The notes beneath the pieces were generated by a model, which was not told where the DNA came from, made no database searches, and was given only the letters and a program-made list of their open reading frames with translations. DNA of 64,000 bases from Verrucomicrobiales bacterium (GTDB lineage: Bacteria > Verrucomicrobiota > Verrucomicrobiia > Limisphaerales > J093): assembly GCA_024233215.1 (NCBI GenBank), contig JACKPW010000002.1, positions 434,001 through 498,000 of the forward strand, read 5' to 3'. Positions within the stretch are counted from its first letter, which is position 1. Each line of letters starts with the position of its first letter. Shown here piece after piece: positions 26,063 through 34,774 of this stretch. Made by a program: the position numbers and the translations under genes.

Positions 26063-26276
26063 CGATCGGAATCGTAGGGACCCGGGATCTTGAGAGCTTT
26101 CGCTTGTTTTTAGGTCAGTGCCATGACGTCGGACCAGTTCTCTTTTCAAACGTGCAGTACCTTGTTGCCCAATTACTCCGAATTATTGATGCCTATGCAG
26201 CAAAGTTTTGTACGGGCCTCTGAGGGGAGCTTCCTCGTGGTCGGCTGGGAGTTTGCCCGGGTTCCGCCGTCCCCAC
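26063..26276. other. AT-rich upstream region of the YiiX-like gene
   Basis: Spacer between the end of the UbiD-type gene and the start of the YiiX-like gene, both on the minus strand. Bases 26140-26215 are clearly richer in A+T than the surroundings, as expected of a promoter region, but no -35/-10 pair with good spacing stands out on the minus strand. Confidence 0.4.
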
Positions 26277-27866
26277 TCACCCGGTTTCACGCAACAACGT
26301 GGCCACTCTCCTGCGCACGCCTTCGTCCATCCGGATCAGCGGCGGCCAGGGGCGTCTGAAACCTTCGCCGGGGAGTTTCTTCGTCGCGTCGATGCCGAGT
26401 TTGCTGCCGATGGCGATTTCGCCCGTGGCGTGGTCGAGCACGTCCGCCGGGCCTTTGGTGAAGATGCTGTCGCGTTGTGGATCGGTGTTCGCGCACAGGC
26501 GGAACAGCACTTCGCTGGTGTTGTGGACATCGACATCGTCGTCCACGACCACGAGGTATTTCGTGAACATCATCTGCCCCATGCCCCACAGGCCGTGCAT
26601 GATTTTGTAGGCCTGCATTGGGTAGGTTTTCCGGATGCTCACAAAGACGAGGTTGTGAAAGACCCCCTCCGCCGGCAGCGCGATGTCCACGATCTCCGGG
26701 AAGTTCATCTTGAAGACCGGCAGAAAGAGTTTTACCGACGCGCCCCCCATGTAGAAGTCCTCCATCGGCGGCCTGCCCACGATGGTGGCGGGATAGACCG
26801 CGTCCTTGCGATGGGTGATGGCGGTCACATGGAAGACCGGGTACGGCTCGGGCAGGGTGTAGAACCCGGTATGATCGCCGAACGGACCCTCCTCGCGCAG
26901 CGGTTCGGTTGGGTCGACGTAACCCTCGATGACGAAGTCGGCGTTGGCGGGCACCTCGAGGTCGTTGGTCTCGCACTTCACCAGTTCCACGGACTTCTTC
27001 CGCAGGTAACCGGCGAGCAGGAACTCATCCAGGCCATCCGGCAGCGGTGCTGTCGCGGCGAAGGCGAACATGGGATCGCCACCGAGGAAGATGCTGACGG
27101 GCATGCGGGTGCCCGTCTCGTAATAGCGCCGCCCGTGCCGCGCAGCCACTTTTTGCAACTGCCAGTGCATGCCGGTGGTCTGGGGGTCGTAAACCTGGAT
27201 GCGGTACATGCCGACGTTGCGCTCGCCGGTGTCAGCATCGCGGGTGACCACGCAGGGGAGGGTGATGAAGCGGCCGCCGTCAAGGGGCCAGCATTTCAGG
27301 ATGGGCAGGTCTTGCAGAGTGGGCGGCGTTGCCGAGGTCGGGGGCAGTTGGGCCGGACCGGGTGGGAGCGAAGATGGAAGATGGAGGATTGCGGATGGAG
27401 CCCCCGACGCACGTTCCTTTCCATCCTCCATCTTTGATTTTCCATCCGCGCCGGTGAAATGTCGGATCACCTCCTTGCACGGGCCCGTCTTGACGCGTTT
27501 TGGCCGGGCGTGGCGCAGGTCAATGGCCGTGCCGAACAGCTTCATGGCGTCGCGCAGGGAGGTGGGGGGTCTGGCCTTCATGAGGGCGCCCAGTTCGGTG
27601 GCCACCTCGTCCACGCTGTCCGCCCCCATGCTGAGGGCCATCCGTTTCCAGGAGCCCATGGTGTTGATGGCGACAGGGAAGGGAGACTCCTGGCCGTTGA
27701 TGGTGGGGCGTTCGATGAGCAGCGCCTTGCCGCCGCCGGGCGACTTCATCTGGCGGTCGGCCAGTTCGGTAATCTCGAGTTCGGTGGCGACGGGTTGGGG
27801 GACGCGGATCAGCTCGCCCGCTTGTTCAAGCCGGGCGACGAACTCACGATAGGAATCGAAGGCCAT
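26277..27866 (-). CDS. UbiD-family decarboxylase with repeat-derived insertion
   Basis: 529 residues. UbiD enzymes decarboxylate aromatic or unsaturated acids using prenylated FMN made by UbiX; in ubiquinone or menaquinone synthesis they act on an aromatic precursor. Visible features: YREFVARLEQAGELIRV at the N terminus, GERNVGMYRIQVYD (cofactor and metal region), LREEGPFGDHTGFYT with the acidic active-site residues, and KYLVVVDDDVDVHN. About 40 residues at roughly 139-178 (Gly-Ala-Asp-Gly-Lys-Ser to Ala-Thr) do not belong to the family. They are encoded by an inverted word-repeat at 27370-27449 and sit between the PCKEV segment and the LPILKCWPLDGG segment. The frame is intact, so the protein may still fold. 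Confidence 0.9.
   Translation of the reverse strand: MAFDSYREFVARLEQAGELIRVPQPVATELEITELADRQMKSPGGGKALLIERPTINGQESPFPVAINTMGSWKRMALSMGADSVDEVATELGALMKARPPTSLRDAMKLFGTAIDLRHARPKRVKTGPCKEVIRHFTGADGKSKMEDGKERASGAPSAILHLPSSLPPGPAQLPPTSATPPTLQDLPILKCWPLDGGRFITLPCVVTRDADTGERNVGMYRIQVYDPQTTGMHWQLQKVAARHGRRYYETGTRMPVSIFLGGDPMFAFAATAPLPDGLDEFLLAGYLRKKSVELVKCETNDLEVPANADFVIEGYVDPTEPLREEGPFGDHTGFYTLPEPYPVFHVTAITHRKDAVYPATIVGRPPMEDFYMGGASVKLFLPVFKMNFPEIVDIALPAEGVFHNLVFVSIRKTYPMQAYKIMHGLWGMGQMMFTKYLVVVDDDVDVHNTSEVLFRLCANTDPQRDSIFTKGPADVLDHATGEIAIGSKLGIDATKKLPGEGFRRPWPPLIRMDEGVRRRVATLLRETG
27370..27449. repeat. Inverted word-repeat (AAGATGGAGGAT type) inside the UbiD-type gene
   Basis: The left arm (GAAGATGGAAGATGGAGGAT, from 27370) and the right arm (CCATCCTCCATCTTTGATTT, from 27421) are imperfect reverse complements separated by about 20 bp. 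The run keeps the decarboxylase reading frame open. Its style matches the other word-repeats of this window, which are intergenic. Confidence 0.75.
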
Positions 27867-27923
27867 GCGGGCAGGAGCGTAGCAGAACCCGGAAGCGGTT
27901 CAACGGTGGGGCGGGAATCCCGG

Positions 27924-27951
27924 TTGCACTTTGGCGAGTCCCTCCTAACCT
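27924..27951 (+). promoter_or_regulatory. Possible pta promoter with very short leader
   Basis: TTGCAC at 27924-27929, a 16-nt spacer and TAACCT at 27946-27951. The -10 box ends 7 nt before the ATG at 27959, so a transcript from here would be almost leaderless. The match is moderate only. Confidence 0.35.
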
Positions 27952-27958
27952 GTGCGGC

Positions 27959-29011
27959 ATGCGTTTCATCGGCAGTGTCATCGAGAAGCTGCAGCGGCAT
28001 CCGAAGCGGCTGGTGTTCCCGGAGGGAACCGAGCCGCGCGTGCTGCAGGCGGCGCGCCAGTTCCATTCCCTGCGGCTGGGCGCGCCGTTGCTGTTGGGCG
28101 ACCGCTCCAAGGTGAAGCAGGCGGCCGAGCGGCTCAATGTTTCGCTCGAGGGCATCCGGATCATCAATCCCGCGGAGAGCGAGGATTTGGAGCCGTTCAC
28201 GCAGCGTTTCCTCAGGTTGCGCCGGTCGCGCGGCATCCAGCCCGAGGAGGCGCGGCAGGCGATGCTGAAGCCGAACTATTACGGAGCGATGATGGTGGCA
28301 ATGCACCGGGCCGACGGCATGGTGTCGGGGACCAGCGAGTACACCGGCAGCGTGCTGCGACCGTTGTTCCAGATCATCAAGCTGGCACCGAACACCAGTG
28401 TGGCGACGAGCTGCATGATCATGGAGGTGGAGGACACCAGCTTTGGCGAACAGGGGGTGCTGTTCATGGCGGACTGCGGGGTGATCCCCGAGCCCACCGT
28501 GGAGCAGTTGGCGGACATCGCCGTCGGAACGGCGCGGCTGGCGCGCCACCTGCTCAATGTGTGTCCGCGGGTGGCGATGCTGTCGTTCTCCACCCGCGGA
28601 AGTGCCCGCCATGCCTCGGTGGAACGGGTTCGGGCTGCGACGGCCCTGGCGGGTCAGAAGGCGAATGAGCAGGGTCTGGAGGCGGTGTTCGACGGTGAAC
28701 TTCAAATTGACGCCGCGTTGGTCGAGGAAATCGCGGCGCGCAAGCTGCCGGAAAGCCGGGTGGCCGGCCGCGCCAATGTCCTCATCTTCCCCGACCTCAA
28801 CTCGGGCAACATCGGCAGCAAGCTGGTGCGGCACGTGGCCCGCGCCAACGCTTATGGACAGGTCCTGCTGGGGCTGGACCGGCCCGCGGCCGATGTATCC
28901 CGCGGTTCGAGTGCCCACGACATCCTGGGGGTTGCCGCCATCGTCGGGGTCCAGGCCATCGATTACCAACTGCTCTACCCCGGGGCCGGGGTCAAACTGC
29001 CCGGCGAATAA
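27959..29011 (+). CDS. pta: Phosphate acetyltransferase
   Basis: 350 residues, the length of the short, single-domain Pta type. It converts acetyl-CoA and phosphate to acetyl phosphate and CoA, in either direction, in the cytoplasm. Typical stretches: RLVFPEGTEPRVLQAA at the N terminus, ADGMVSGTSEYTGSVLRPL, VLFMADCGVIPEPTVEQLAD, AMLSFSTRGSA and VLIFPDLNSGNIGSKLV. It is divergent from the UbiD-type gene with 92 bp between the starts. No acetate kinase is seen beside it, so its partner must be elsewhere. A phosphate butyryltransferase function is less likely given the complete Pta motif set. Confidence 0.93.
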   Translation: MRFIGSVIEKLQRHPKRLVFPEGTEPRVLQAARQFHSLRLGAPLLLGDRSKVKQAAERLNVSLEGIRIINPAESEDLEPFTQRFLRLRRSRGIQPEEARQAMLKPNYYGAMMVAMHRADGMVSGTSEYTGSVLRPLFQIIKLAPNTSVATSCMIMEVEDTSFGEQGVLFMADCGVIPEPTVEQLADIAVGTARLARHLLNVCPRVAMLSFSTRGSARHASVERVRAATALAGQKANEQGLEAVFDGELQIDAALVEEIAARKLPESRVAGRANVLIFPDLNSGNIGSKLVRHVARANAYGQVLLGLDRPAADVSRGSSAHDILGVAAIVGVQAIDYQLLYPGAGVKLPGE

Positions 29012-29034
29012 CACCAACCCCGGCGGCGCGCGGG

Positions 29035-30036
29035 TCAGGGTTTGCCGGCGGCATCGCCACCGCCACCACCGCCGGCACCGTCCTCCCCGGAGGCGGTTGC
29101 AGCGCAGTCTTCCTGTCGGCGGGCCTGGCCCAATGAAAGGAGCATGGATCCGGCAATGATGGTTCCCACCAGCACGAGGGACAACCAGGTGGGCATGGGA
29201 TACCAGTCGACGATCAGCATCTTGAATCCGATCAGCACCAGCACGATGGCCAGTCCGTACTTGAGGTAGCAGAAGTACGCCACCGCCCCCGCGAGCACGA
29301 AATACAGCGACCGCAGCCCAAGAATCGCAAACACGTTTGAGGTGAAGATGATGAACGGCTTTTGCGTGATCGCGAAGATCGCGGGGATGGAATCGAGCGC
29401 GAAGATGAGGTCGGTGGTTTCCACCATCACCAACACGAGCGCGAGGGGAGTCAGCAGGAGTTTTCCCCGTTCCCTGGTCAGGAATCGCTGGCCGTCATAA
29501 CGGGAGGCCACCGGGAAGAACCGGCGGACCAGGCGGACCACGGCGTTCTTGCCCGGTTCCACCTCCTCCTCGGTTCCGATCAACATCTTGACCCCGGTGA
29601 AGACCAGGAACACGCCGAACAGGTAGAGCGTCCATTCATAGTGCTCCACGAGTTCGGCTCCGAGCCAGATCATCAACCCGCGCATTACCAGCGCCCCCAT
29701 GATGCCCCAGAACAGCAACCGATGCTGATATGCCCGCGGCACCCCGAAGTACTGGAAGATCACGGCAATGACGAAGACGTTGTCCATGGAGAGGGACAGC
29801 TCGATGATGTAGCCGGTCAGGAATTCGAGCGCATCGTCCTTGCCGAAGCTCGGTACCAGGGTCCCCGCAAACACCAGCGCCATCACCACCAGGAAGCAGG
29901 TCCATCCCAGCGCCTCCTTGAAACGCACCTCCCGCGCCTCGCGATGGAACAACCCCAGGTCCATGGCAAGGAAGACGAGCACCACCAGCACAAAACTGGC
30001 CCAGTGCCACCACTGAAATTCCACCGCGGCAAGCAT
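29035..30036 (-). CDS. TerC/Alx family integral membrane protein
   Basis: 333 residues with about eight membrane segments. The family motif ELSLSMDNVFVIAVIFQYFGVP and the second acidic motif VETTDLIFALDSIPAIFAITQKPFI are both intact; these aspartates form the proposed metal site. Alx/TerC proteins export manganese, or metallate exported proteins, and some are linked to tellurite resistance. A flexible C-terminal tail with Gly runs follows the last helix. It is convergent with pta. I looked for a yybP-ykoY manganese riboswitch upstream and did not see one. Confidence 0.92.
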   Translation of the reverse strand: MLAAVEFQWWHWASFVLVVLVFLAMDLGLFHREAREVRFKEALGWTCFLVVMALVFAGTLVPSFGKDDALEFLTGYIIELSLSMDNVFVIAVIFQYFGVPRAYQHRLLFWGIMGALVMRGLMIWLGAELVEHYEWTLYLFGVFLVFTGVKMLIGTEEEVEPGKNAVVRLVRRFFPVASRYDGQRFLTRERGKLLLTPLALVLVMVETTDLIFALDSIPAIFAITQKPFIIFTSNVFAILGLRSLYFVLAGAVAYFCYLKYGLAIVLVLIGFKMLIVDWYPMPTWLSLVLVGTIIAGSMLLSLGQARRQEDCAATASGEDGAGGGGGGDAAGKP

Positions 30037-30189
30037 GAAACAACGGAATGTAGCCCCGGCCGTCCGAATTACAACAAGGGCCCGCGGGAATCGCCGGAGT
30101 CGAATTCACCGGGGCCTGCCTCCCGGGTTGAGGCACGCGCGGGTTGGTGGTCGGGCGAGGGTCAGAGCGGGCCGCGGGTGGGGGTGCGG

Positions 30190-30257
30190 GAGAGATTTGC
30201 GCCGACTGCACCTCGGCGGCGACGGGGCGGGTGGCCGCGGACGTCAGTCGGCGCTCG
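30190..30257. repeat. Family-A dispersed palindromic repeat, inverted pair
   Basis: GAGATTTGCGCCGACTGCAC at 30190, followed after a short GC-rich linker by GTGGCCGCGGACGTCAGTCG ending near 30257. The two units face each other, as at 50268-50323. They lie between the TerC gene start and the GIN-domain gene end. The rest of the 245-bp spacer shows nothing recognisable. Confidence 0.75.
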
Positions 30258-30281
30258 AAACCGGCCGGGCCGGGCTCCGGG

Positions 30282-31007
30282 CTACTTGTTGCCGAGCGAC
30301 CGGATGTTGCCGGAGCCGGACACCTGCTGGTTGGCCTGGGGCAGCCCGTAGTACTTGACGGTGCCGCTGCCGCTGATGCCGGCGTCCAGTTGCTCGGTCA
30401 CCCAGAGCGTGGCACTCCCCGAACCGCTGATGCGCACGTCCGCCACCTGGCTGTGCAGTTCCCCCGCCTCGTAGTCTCCCGAACCGCTGATGCGCAGTCG
30501 CTGTCGGACCACTTCGCCCGCGAACGTGGCCCGACCGGAGCCGCTCACATTCAGGCTGGTCGATTCCGCCGCCAAGTGGCCCACCGCAATCCGGCCCGAG
30601 CCGCTGATGTCCACATCCAGGTCGCCGGCGACCAGCGAGGCGGCCTCCACCGTGAAGGAGCCGGAGAGCTTCAGCGACTCCAACTGTTTGAGGCGCAGCA
30701 CGTATTTGATGTCGCGGGTGGGGCTGATCGACACGTTCTCCGGGCCCACCACCAACTGCCGGTTTCGGACCTCGCTGCTGATGTAGGGCAGGAGGTTGTC
30801 GTCCGTTTCCACGGTGAGACCCTCCTCCTCGCCCTGGATCAGGGTGAGCTGGCCGGAGCCGTGCAGGCTGACGCGGTCGAATCCGGACACCTGCCGGGAT
30901 TCCGTGGTGAGGACTCCCGAGCCCCGGATGGTGGGACGGGACCAGCTGCTGCACCCTGCGGTGAGCAAGCCGGCAAGCAGCGGTGGGAGGATTTGAAGGG
31001 TTCTCAT
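30282..31007 (-). CDS. GIN-domain (DUF2807) lipoprotein
   Basis: 241 residues starting MRTLQILPPLLAGLLTAGC, a lipoprotein signal with lipobox LTAGC (Cys 19). The body is a head GIN domain: a right-handed beta-helix with recurring turns of the form ISGSG (for example VDISGSGRIAVG, LNVSGSGRATFAG, LRISGSGDYEAG). The family is extracytoplasmic and its exact role is unknown. The frame is open upstream of 31007, but that part is basic and lacks a signal. It lies 103 nt after the OPT transporter on the same strand. lspA and lnt, needed to mature such lipoproteins, are in the same window. Confidence 0.88.
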   Translation of the reverse strand: MRTLQILPPLLAGLLTAGCSSWSRPTIRGSGVLTTESRQVSGFDRVSLHGSGQLTLIQGEEEGLTVETDDNLLPYISSEVRNRQLVVGPENVSISPTRDIKYVLRLKQLESLKLSGSFTVEAASLVAGDLDVDISGSGRIAVGHLAAESTSLNVSGSGRATFAGEVVRQRLRISGSGDYEAGELHSQVADVRISGSGSATLWVTEQLDAGISGSGTVKYYGLPQANQQVSGSGNIRSLGNK

Positions 31008-31110
31008 GACGGTCGGCTTTGTTGTCGTCGCGAAGTCAAGGACACGCCGCCCGCGCGGTCGGTTGCAGAAAAGTGCGGTTCCGCCCGGCGGGCGTTGCCG
31101 CCAGCGACGG

Positions 31111-33054
31111 TCAATTGCCACCCTTCAACACCTGGACGAACACGAGCACCACTCCCATCAGGGAGCCGCCGGCGATGATGCCCGACGCCACGGGAAACGT
31201 GAATTCCTCGGCCGCCTTCGGGGACTTTCGCTGGACCGCCGCACCGATGACCGCTCCGGCAAAGAACAGCAGGCTGTAGTACCAATGAAACACCCAGGCC
31301 AGACCGGCGGCGGCAGCCGAGGGGAAGTACTTCGCCCGCTTGGGAAACGCCACTGGCAACAGGGTGCATGCCACGCCTACAAGGGCTCCCCAGAGGATGG
31401 ACTGTTGCTTCACGGGTTCGAGCGCTTCCAAACCCTTCCCCAATGCCTCCGCCACCGCCGCCCAGGTCTGGGCGGCCGGCGCCGGAAAGGCGTCGTTTCC
31501 GATCACCGAAGGATCCCGGGTCATGAACGTGAACGCCGTCACCGTGACCAGGGTTCCCACGAAGATGCCCGAGAACTGTGCCAGGAACTGCTTGCGCGGA
31601 TTGGCCCCGAGCAGGTAGCCGCTTTTCAGGTCGACGAGGAGGTCGGCGGAGGAGGTGGCGGCGCCGGCGGTGATGTTGGCCGCCATGAGATTCACGTTCA
31701 CGTTGCCCGGGTTGATTGCCCCGAACGTCAGTTGGGTGACCTTGCCCATCGCGCCGACCGGTGTGGTGTCCGTCTCCCCGGTCACCCGGCAGGCCACGAC
31801 CGCCAGGAAGAACGACAGCACCACCGCCAGGACGCTCTGCCAGACGGGCATGCCGAACGACACGTGCGCCAGCCAGGCCAGGGCCACCAGGGCCACCAAC
31901 TGCCCGATGGCGAACCAGGAAAAGGGCGTTTCAATCGCCTCCATCGGGTCCTGCACGGCACCCGCGGGCTGCCGTGTCAGGACGCGTCCGAGACTGCGGA
32001 AAGCCCGGGCGATCGTCCGCCATTGCATCAGAAACGACAGAATCCCGGCGCTCACCATGCAGGCGGTGCCGCCCCAGAGCGTCCATTGCACTGTTTCGCG
32101 AAAACCGCCTGCCTGCGCGATCAGGCCCCGCCCCTGCAACCACGGCACGAACACTCCCCAGCAAAGCGTCGCGCTGATGAACATGGTGACGCACACCCGG
32201 AGCCCCGTCAGCGCCCCCGCCGCCACGAAGATGAAGTCCCACGAAAACACCATCGTGCGGCCCTGCCACAGCGCGTAGGCCTTGGTCCCGAGCAGGTTCT
32301 GCTGCAGCTTCGCAATCAACGCCGCGCTCGAAAACGCCTCCCATTTCGCGTTCACCAGGGCCAGGCCCTCCGCCCAGAACTTGTCCACCGCCGCAACCAG
32401 GCCGGCGATCCCCAGTGCCTTTGCCGCCCGCAACCCCTTTGCCCCGTGGGAATGCAGCGCCTGCAGGGTCTCCGCCGCCGCGATGCCGCTCGGGAAGCGC
32501 AGTTGTTCCACGTTGATCATCTGGCGCTTCATCGGGATCGCCATCGTCACCCCGAGCACCGCCAGAAAGAACACCCACGCCAGCGTCAGCGGCCAGGCCA
32601 GCCCCTCCCCGTGCAGCAGGATGTAGGCGGCGAACGCCGAGATCAACGTGCCGCCCGTCGAATACCCCGCCGCGCTCGCGGTGGACTGCATGCAGTTGTT
32701 CTCCAGGATGGTCATCCGCGTCCGCACCAGGCCCGCCGCGTGCAGCGAGGTCCAGATTGCGTAGGAGAGAATGCAGGCGGTGATCGCCACGCCAAATCCC
32801 CATCCGGCCTTGAGCCCGATGTAGAGATTCGTCAGCGACAACACGCCACCCAGCACCGAGCCCATCAGCACGGCCCGCCAGGTCAACTGCGGCATGGTGT
32901 CGCCGCGCCCCCGGTAGATCTGTTCGAACCACTGGCGCTCAACCTCCTCCGGCGTGCCCTGAAAACCGGCCACCGGCGGCTTGAATTCCGCGGCGTCCCC
33001 GGCGACCGATTCCGCCTGCGGGGCTGGACGTGAGTCCGGATGCGACTCGCTCAT
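31111..33054 (-). CDS. OPT family oligopeptide transporter
   Basis: 647 residues with 14 or more membrane segments. The N terminus is cytoplasmic and polar (MSESHPDSRP to PQLTWRAVLMGSVLGG). Typical OPT features are NLYIGLKAGWGFGVAITACI, ILENNCMQSTASAAGYSTGG and KRQMINVEQLRFPSGIAAAE. OPT proteins carry oligopeptides or metal-chelate complexes by proton symport. The start is ATG 33054; extending to 33153 would add basic, non-conserved sequence overlapping the divergent promoter. It is the first gene of a minus-strand pair with the GIN lipoprotein. Confidence 0.92.
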   Translation of the reverse strand: MSESHPDSRPAPQAESVAGDAAEFKPPVAGFQGTPEEVERQWFEQIYRGRGDTMPQLTWRAVLMGSVLGGVLSLTNLYIGLKAGWGFGVAITACILSYAIWTSLHAAGLVRTRMTILENNCMQSTASAAGYSTGGTLISAFAAYILLHGEGLAWPLTLAWVFFLAVLGVTMAIPMKRQMINVEQLRFPSGIAAAETLQALHSHGAKGLRAAKALGIAGLVAAVDKFWAEGLALVNAKWEAFSSAALIAKLQQNLLGTKAYALWQGRTMVFSWDFIFVAAGALTGLRVCVTMFISATLCWGVFVPWLQGRGLIAQAGGFRETVQWTLWGGTACMVSAGILSFLMQWRTIARAFRSLGRVLTRQPAGAVQDPMEAIETPFSWFAIGQLVALVALAWLAHVSFGMPVWQSVLAVVLSFFLAVVACRVTGETDTTPVGAMGKVTQLTFGAINPGNVNVNLMAANITAGAATSSADLLVDLKSGYLLGANPRKQFLAQFSGIFVGTLVTVTAFTFMTRDPSVIGNDAFPAPAAQTWAAVAEALGKGLEALEPVKQQSILWGALVGVACTLLPVAFPKRAKYFPSAAAAGLAWVFHWYYSLLFFAGAVIGAAVQRKSPKAAEEFTFPVASGIIAGGSLMGVVLVFVQVLKGGN

Positions 33055-33146
33055 GCGGCGCATTCTTGGAATCGACCGGGCCAACGCGAGGAAAAAGCCC
33101 GGGTGCCATTCTCCGGGGCGGCGGTGCGGGTCGGGAAGACAATTAG

Positions 33147-33175
33147 TTGACATATCAACAAAGTGGGCTTAAGTG
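33147..33175 (+). promoter_or_regulatory. Possible lnt promoter
   Basis: TTGACA at 33147-33152, a 17-nt spacer and TAAGTG at 33170-33175, in the divergent gap between the OPT transporter and lnt. If used, transcription begins past the GTG at 33173, so translation of lnt would have to start at ATG 33215. The -35 is perfect; the -10 is weak. Confidence 0.4.
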
Positions 33176-33214
33176 ACCGTCAGCAGCCCGTCACCATCAA
33201 CCTTGGTTCCAGCC

Positions 33215-34774
33215 ATGAATGCGGCCATCCCGGTCCCGAAGAGCGTGCCCCCCGCGGGCATCGTCCCGTCGCTGACGCCCGATCCGACCCCGCACGCTGC
33301 CGGAGGCGTCGTCGACGGTGACCGGTCGCCCCCCCTGCCGACCGGGCTCGCCCTTGGGGGCGCGGTGGTGGTGGTGGCGACGTTCCAACTCGGCGTCCTG
33401 TACCCGGCGCTCGCCGCGCTCGGTCTGGTCTGGCTTGGGGGCTTGTTTGCCCTGCGGCGGGTGGCCTCACCCCGCTGGGCGTTCTATCTGGGAACCGCGA
33501 TCGGGCTCGGGATGTACGCGCCGCAACTCGCGTTCTTCTGGACGGTGTTCGGGCCCGCGGCCGCCGTGTTGTGGCTCATCCTGGCGTTCTGGATCGGATT
33601 GTTCCTGCTGCTCCTGCATCGCTGCGAGCGGCGGTTGGGTCCGTGGGCGACGCCATGGCTGGCCCCGGTGCTGTGGTTTGGCCTGGAGTATTTCCGGAGC
33701 GAACTCTACCCGCTGCGGTTTTCCTGGTTTACGGCGGGGAGTCTGTTGCCGGTGCCCGAACTGGCCCCGGTTTTGCGCCTGTTCGGGGTATATGGCAGCG
33801 GCGCGCTGGCGATGTTGCTCGCGGCCTGGTGCGTCCGGGTCTGGGAGAGCGGCGCGCGGAGGGTGTTTCGGGGGACGTACCGGGGGCTGGCGGTGTTGGC
33901 GGTCGGGTTGGTCCTGGGGGGCCTCGCCATGGCCCTCGGCGGCTATCAGCGGACGGCGGCGGGCAAGGTCCGGGTGGCGGGGGTACAGTTTGAGTTTCCC
34001 GGGTTGCCGGAGGTGCTCGAAGGGTTGAACTCGCTGCTGGCCGCGCATCCGGAGACCGAACTGATTCTGTTAAGCGAATACACGCTGGACGGTCCGCCAC
34101 CACCACGCCTGCTCCGGTGGTGTCTGGAGCACGCCCGCTGGCTGGTGGTGGGGGGGAAGGCGCCCCAGGAGGGCGACCGGTTCCTCAACACCGCTTTTGT
34201 GATCAACCCAATGGGCGAGGTGGTGTTCCAGCAGGCCAAGAGTGTCCCCATCCAGTTCTTCAACGATGGGGAACCGGCGCCCGGAACCCGGGTCTGGGAT
34301 TCACCCTGGGGCCCCTTGGGAATCGCCGTCTGCTATGATGCCAGCTACACGCGGGTGATCGACCGGATTGTTCACCAAGGCGCGATGGCGCTGTTGTTGC
34401 CGGCGATGGATGTCGAGCCCTGGGGTGCGCACCAACATCGCTTGAACGCCCGGGTAACCCGGATTCGCGCCGCCGAGTACGGCCTGCCGGTGTTTCGGGT
34501 GGCCAGCTCGGGGATTTCCCAACTGACCGACTCCCGGGGCGGACTCCGGGCCACCGCCGGGTTCCCCGGCCAGGGGGAGGTTCTCGCCGGCGAACTGTCC
34601 TGGCCGGCCATGCATCCGCCCACCCGGCCGTTGGATCGTTACCTCGTCTGGCCGATGCTGGCGGGCTTGCTGATGGCAGCCGCCGCGACCTTCCGCCGCC
34701 GCAAACCGCGCTCGACGCCTGGCGGGGGAGACCCCATATCTTGCCGATGCGCCTGCTCGTCCGGCTCCTGCTGA
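33215..34774 (+). CDS. lnt: Apolipoprotein N-acyltransferase
   Basis: 519 residues from ATG 33215 (GTG 33173 would add 14). About six N-terminal membrane helices are followed by a periplasmic nitrilase domain. The catalytic triad is visible: Glu288 in LLSEYT, Lys342 in QAKSVPIQFF and Cys373 in GIAVCYDAS. It moves an acyl chain from phospholipid to the N-terminal cysteine of diacylated lipoproteins, the last step of lipoprotein maturation. It ends with a single C-terminal helix and a basic tail. The last 28 nt overlap aas, so the two are coupled; the lysophospholipid left by Lnt is the substrate of Aas. Confidence 0.88.
   Translation: MNAAIPVPKSVPPAGIVPSLTPDPTPHAAGGVVDGDRSPPLPTGLALGGAVVVVATFQLGVLYPALAALGLVWLGGLFALRRVASPRWAFYLGTAIGLGMYAPQLAFFWTVFGPAAAVLWLILAFWIGLFLLLLHRCERRLGPWATPWLAPVLWFGLEYFRSELYPLRFSWFTAGSLLPVPELAPVLRLFGVYGSGALAMLLAAWCVRVWESGARRVFRGTYRGLAVLAVGLVLGGLAMALGGYQRTAAGKVRVAGVQFEFPGLPEVLEGLNSLLAAHPETELILLSEYTLDGPPPPRLLRWCLEHARWLVVGGKAPQEGDRFLNTAFVINPMGEVVFQQAKSVPIQFFNDGEPAPGTRVWDSPWGPLGIAVCYDASYTRVIDRIVHQGAMALLLPAMDVEPWGAHQHRLNARVTRIRAAEYGLPVFRVASSGISQLTDSRGGLRATAGFPGQGEVLAGELSWPAMHPPTRPLDRYLVWPMLAGLLMAAAATFRRRKPRSTPGGGDPISCRCACSSGSC

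Noticed and set aside
30037..30281. yybP-ykoY manganese riboswitch upstream of the TerC gene
   Set aside because: The conserved loops of that riboswitch are not visible; the region holds family-A repeats instead.
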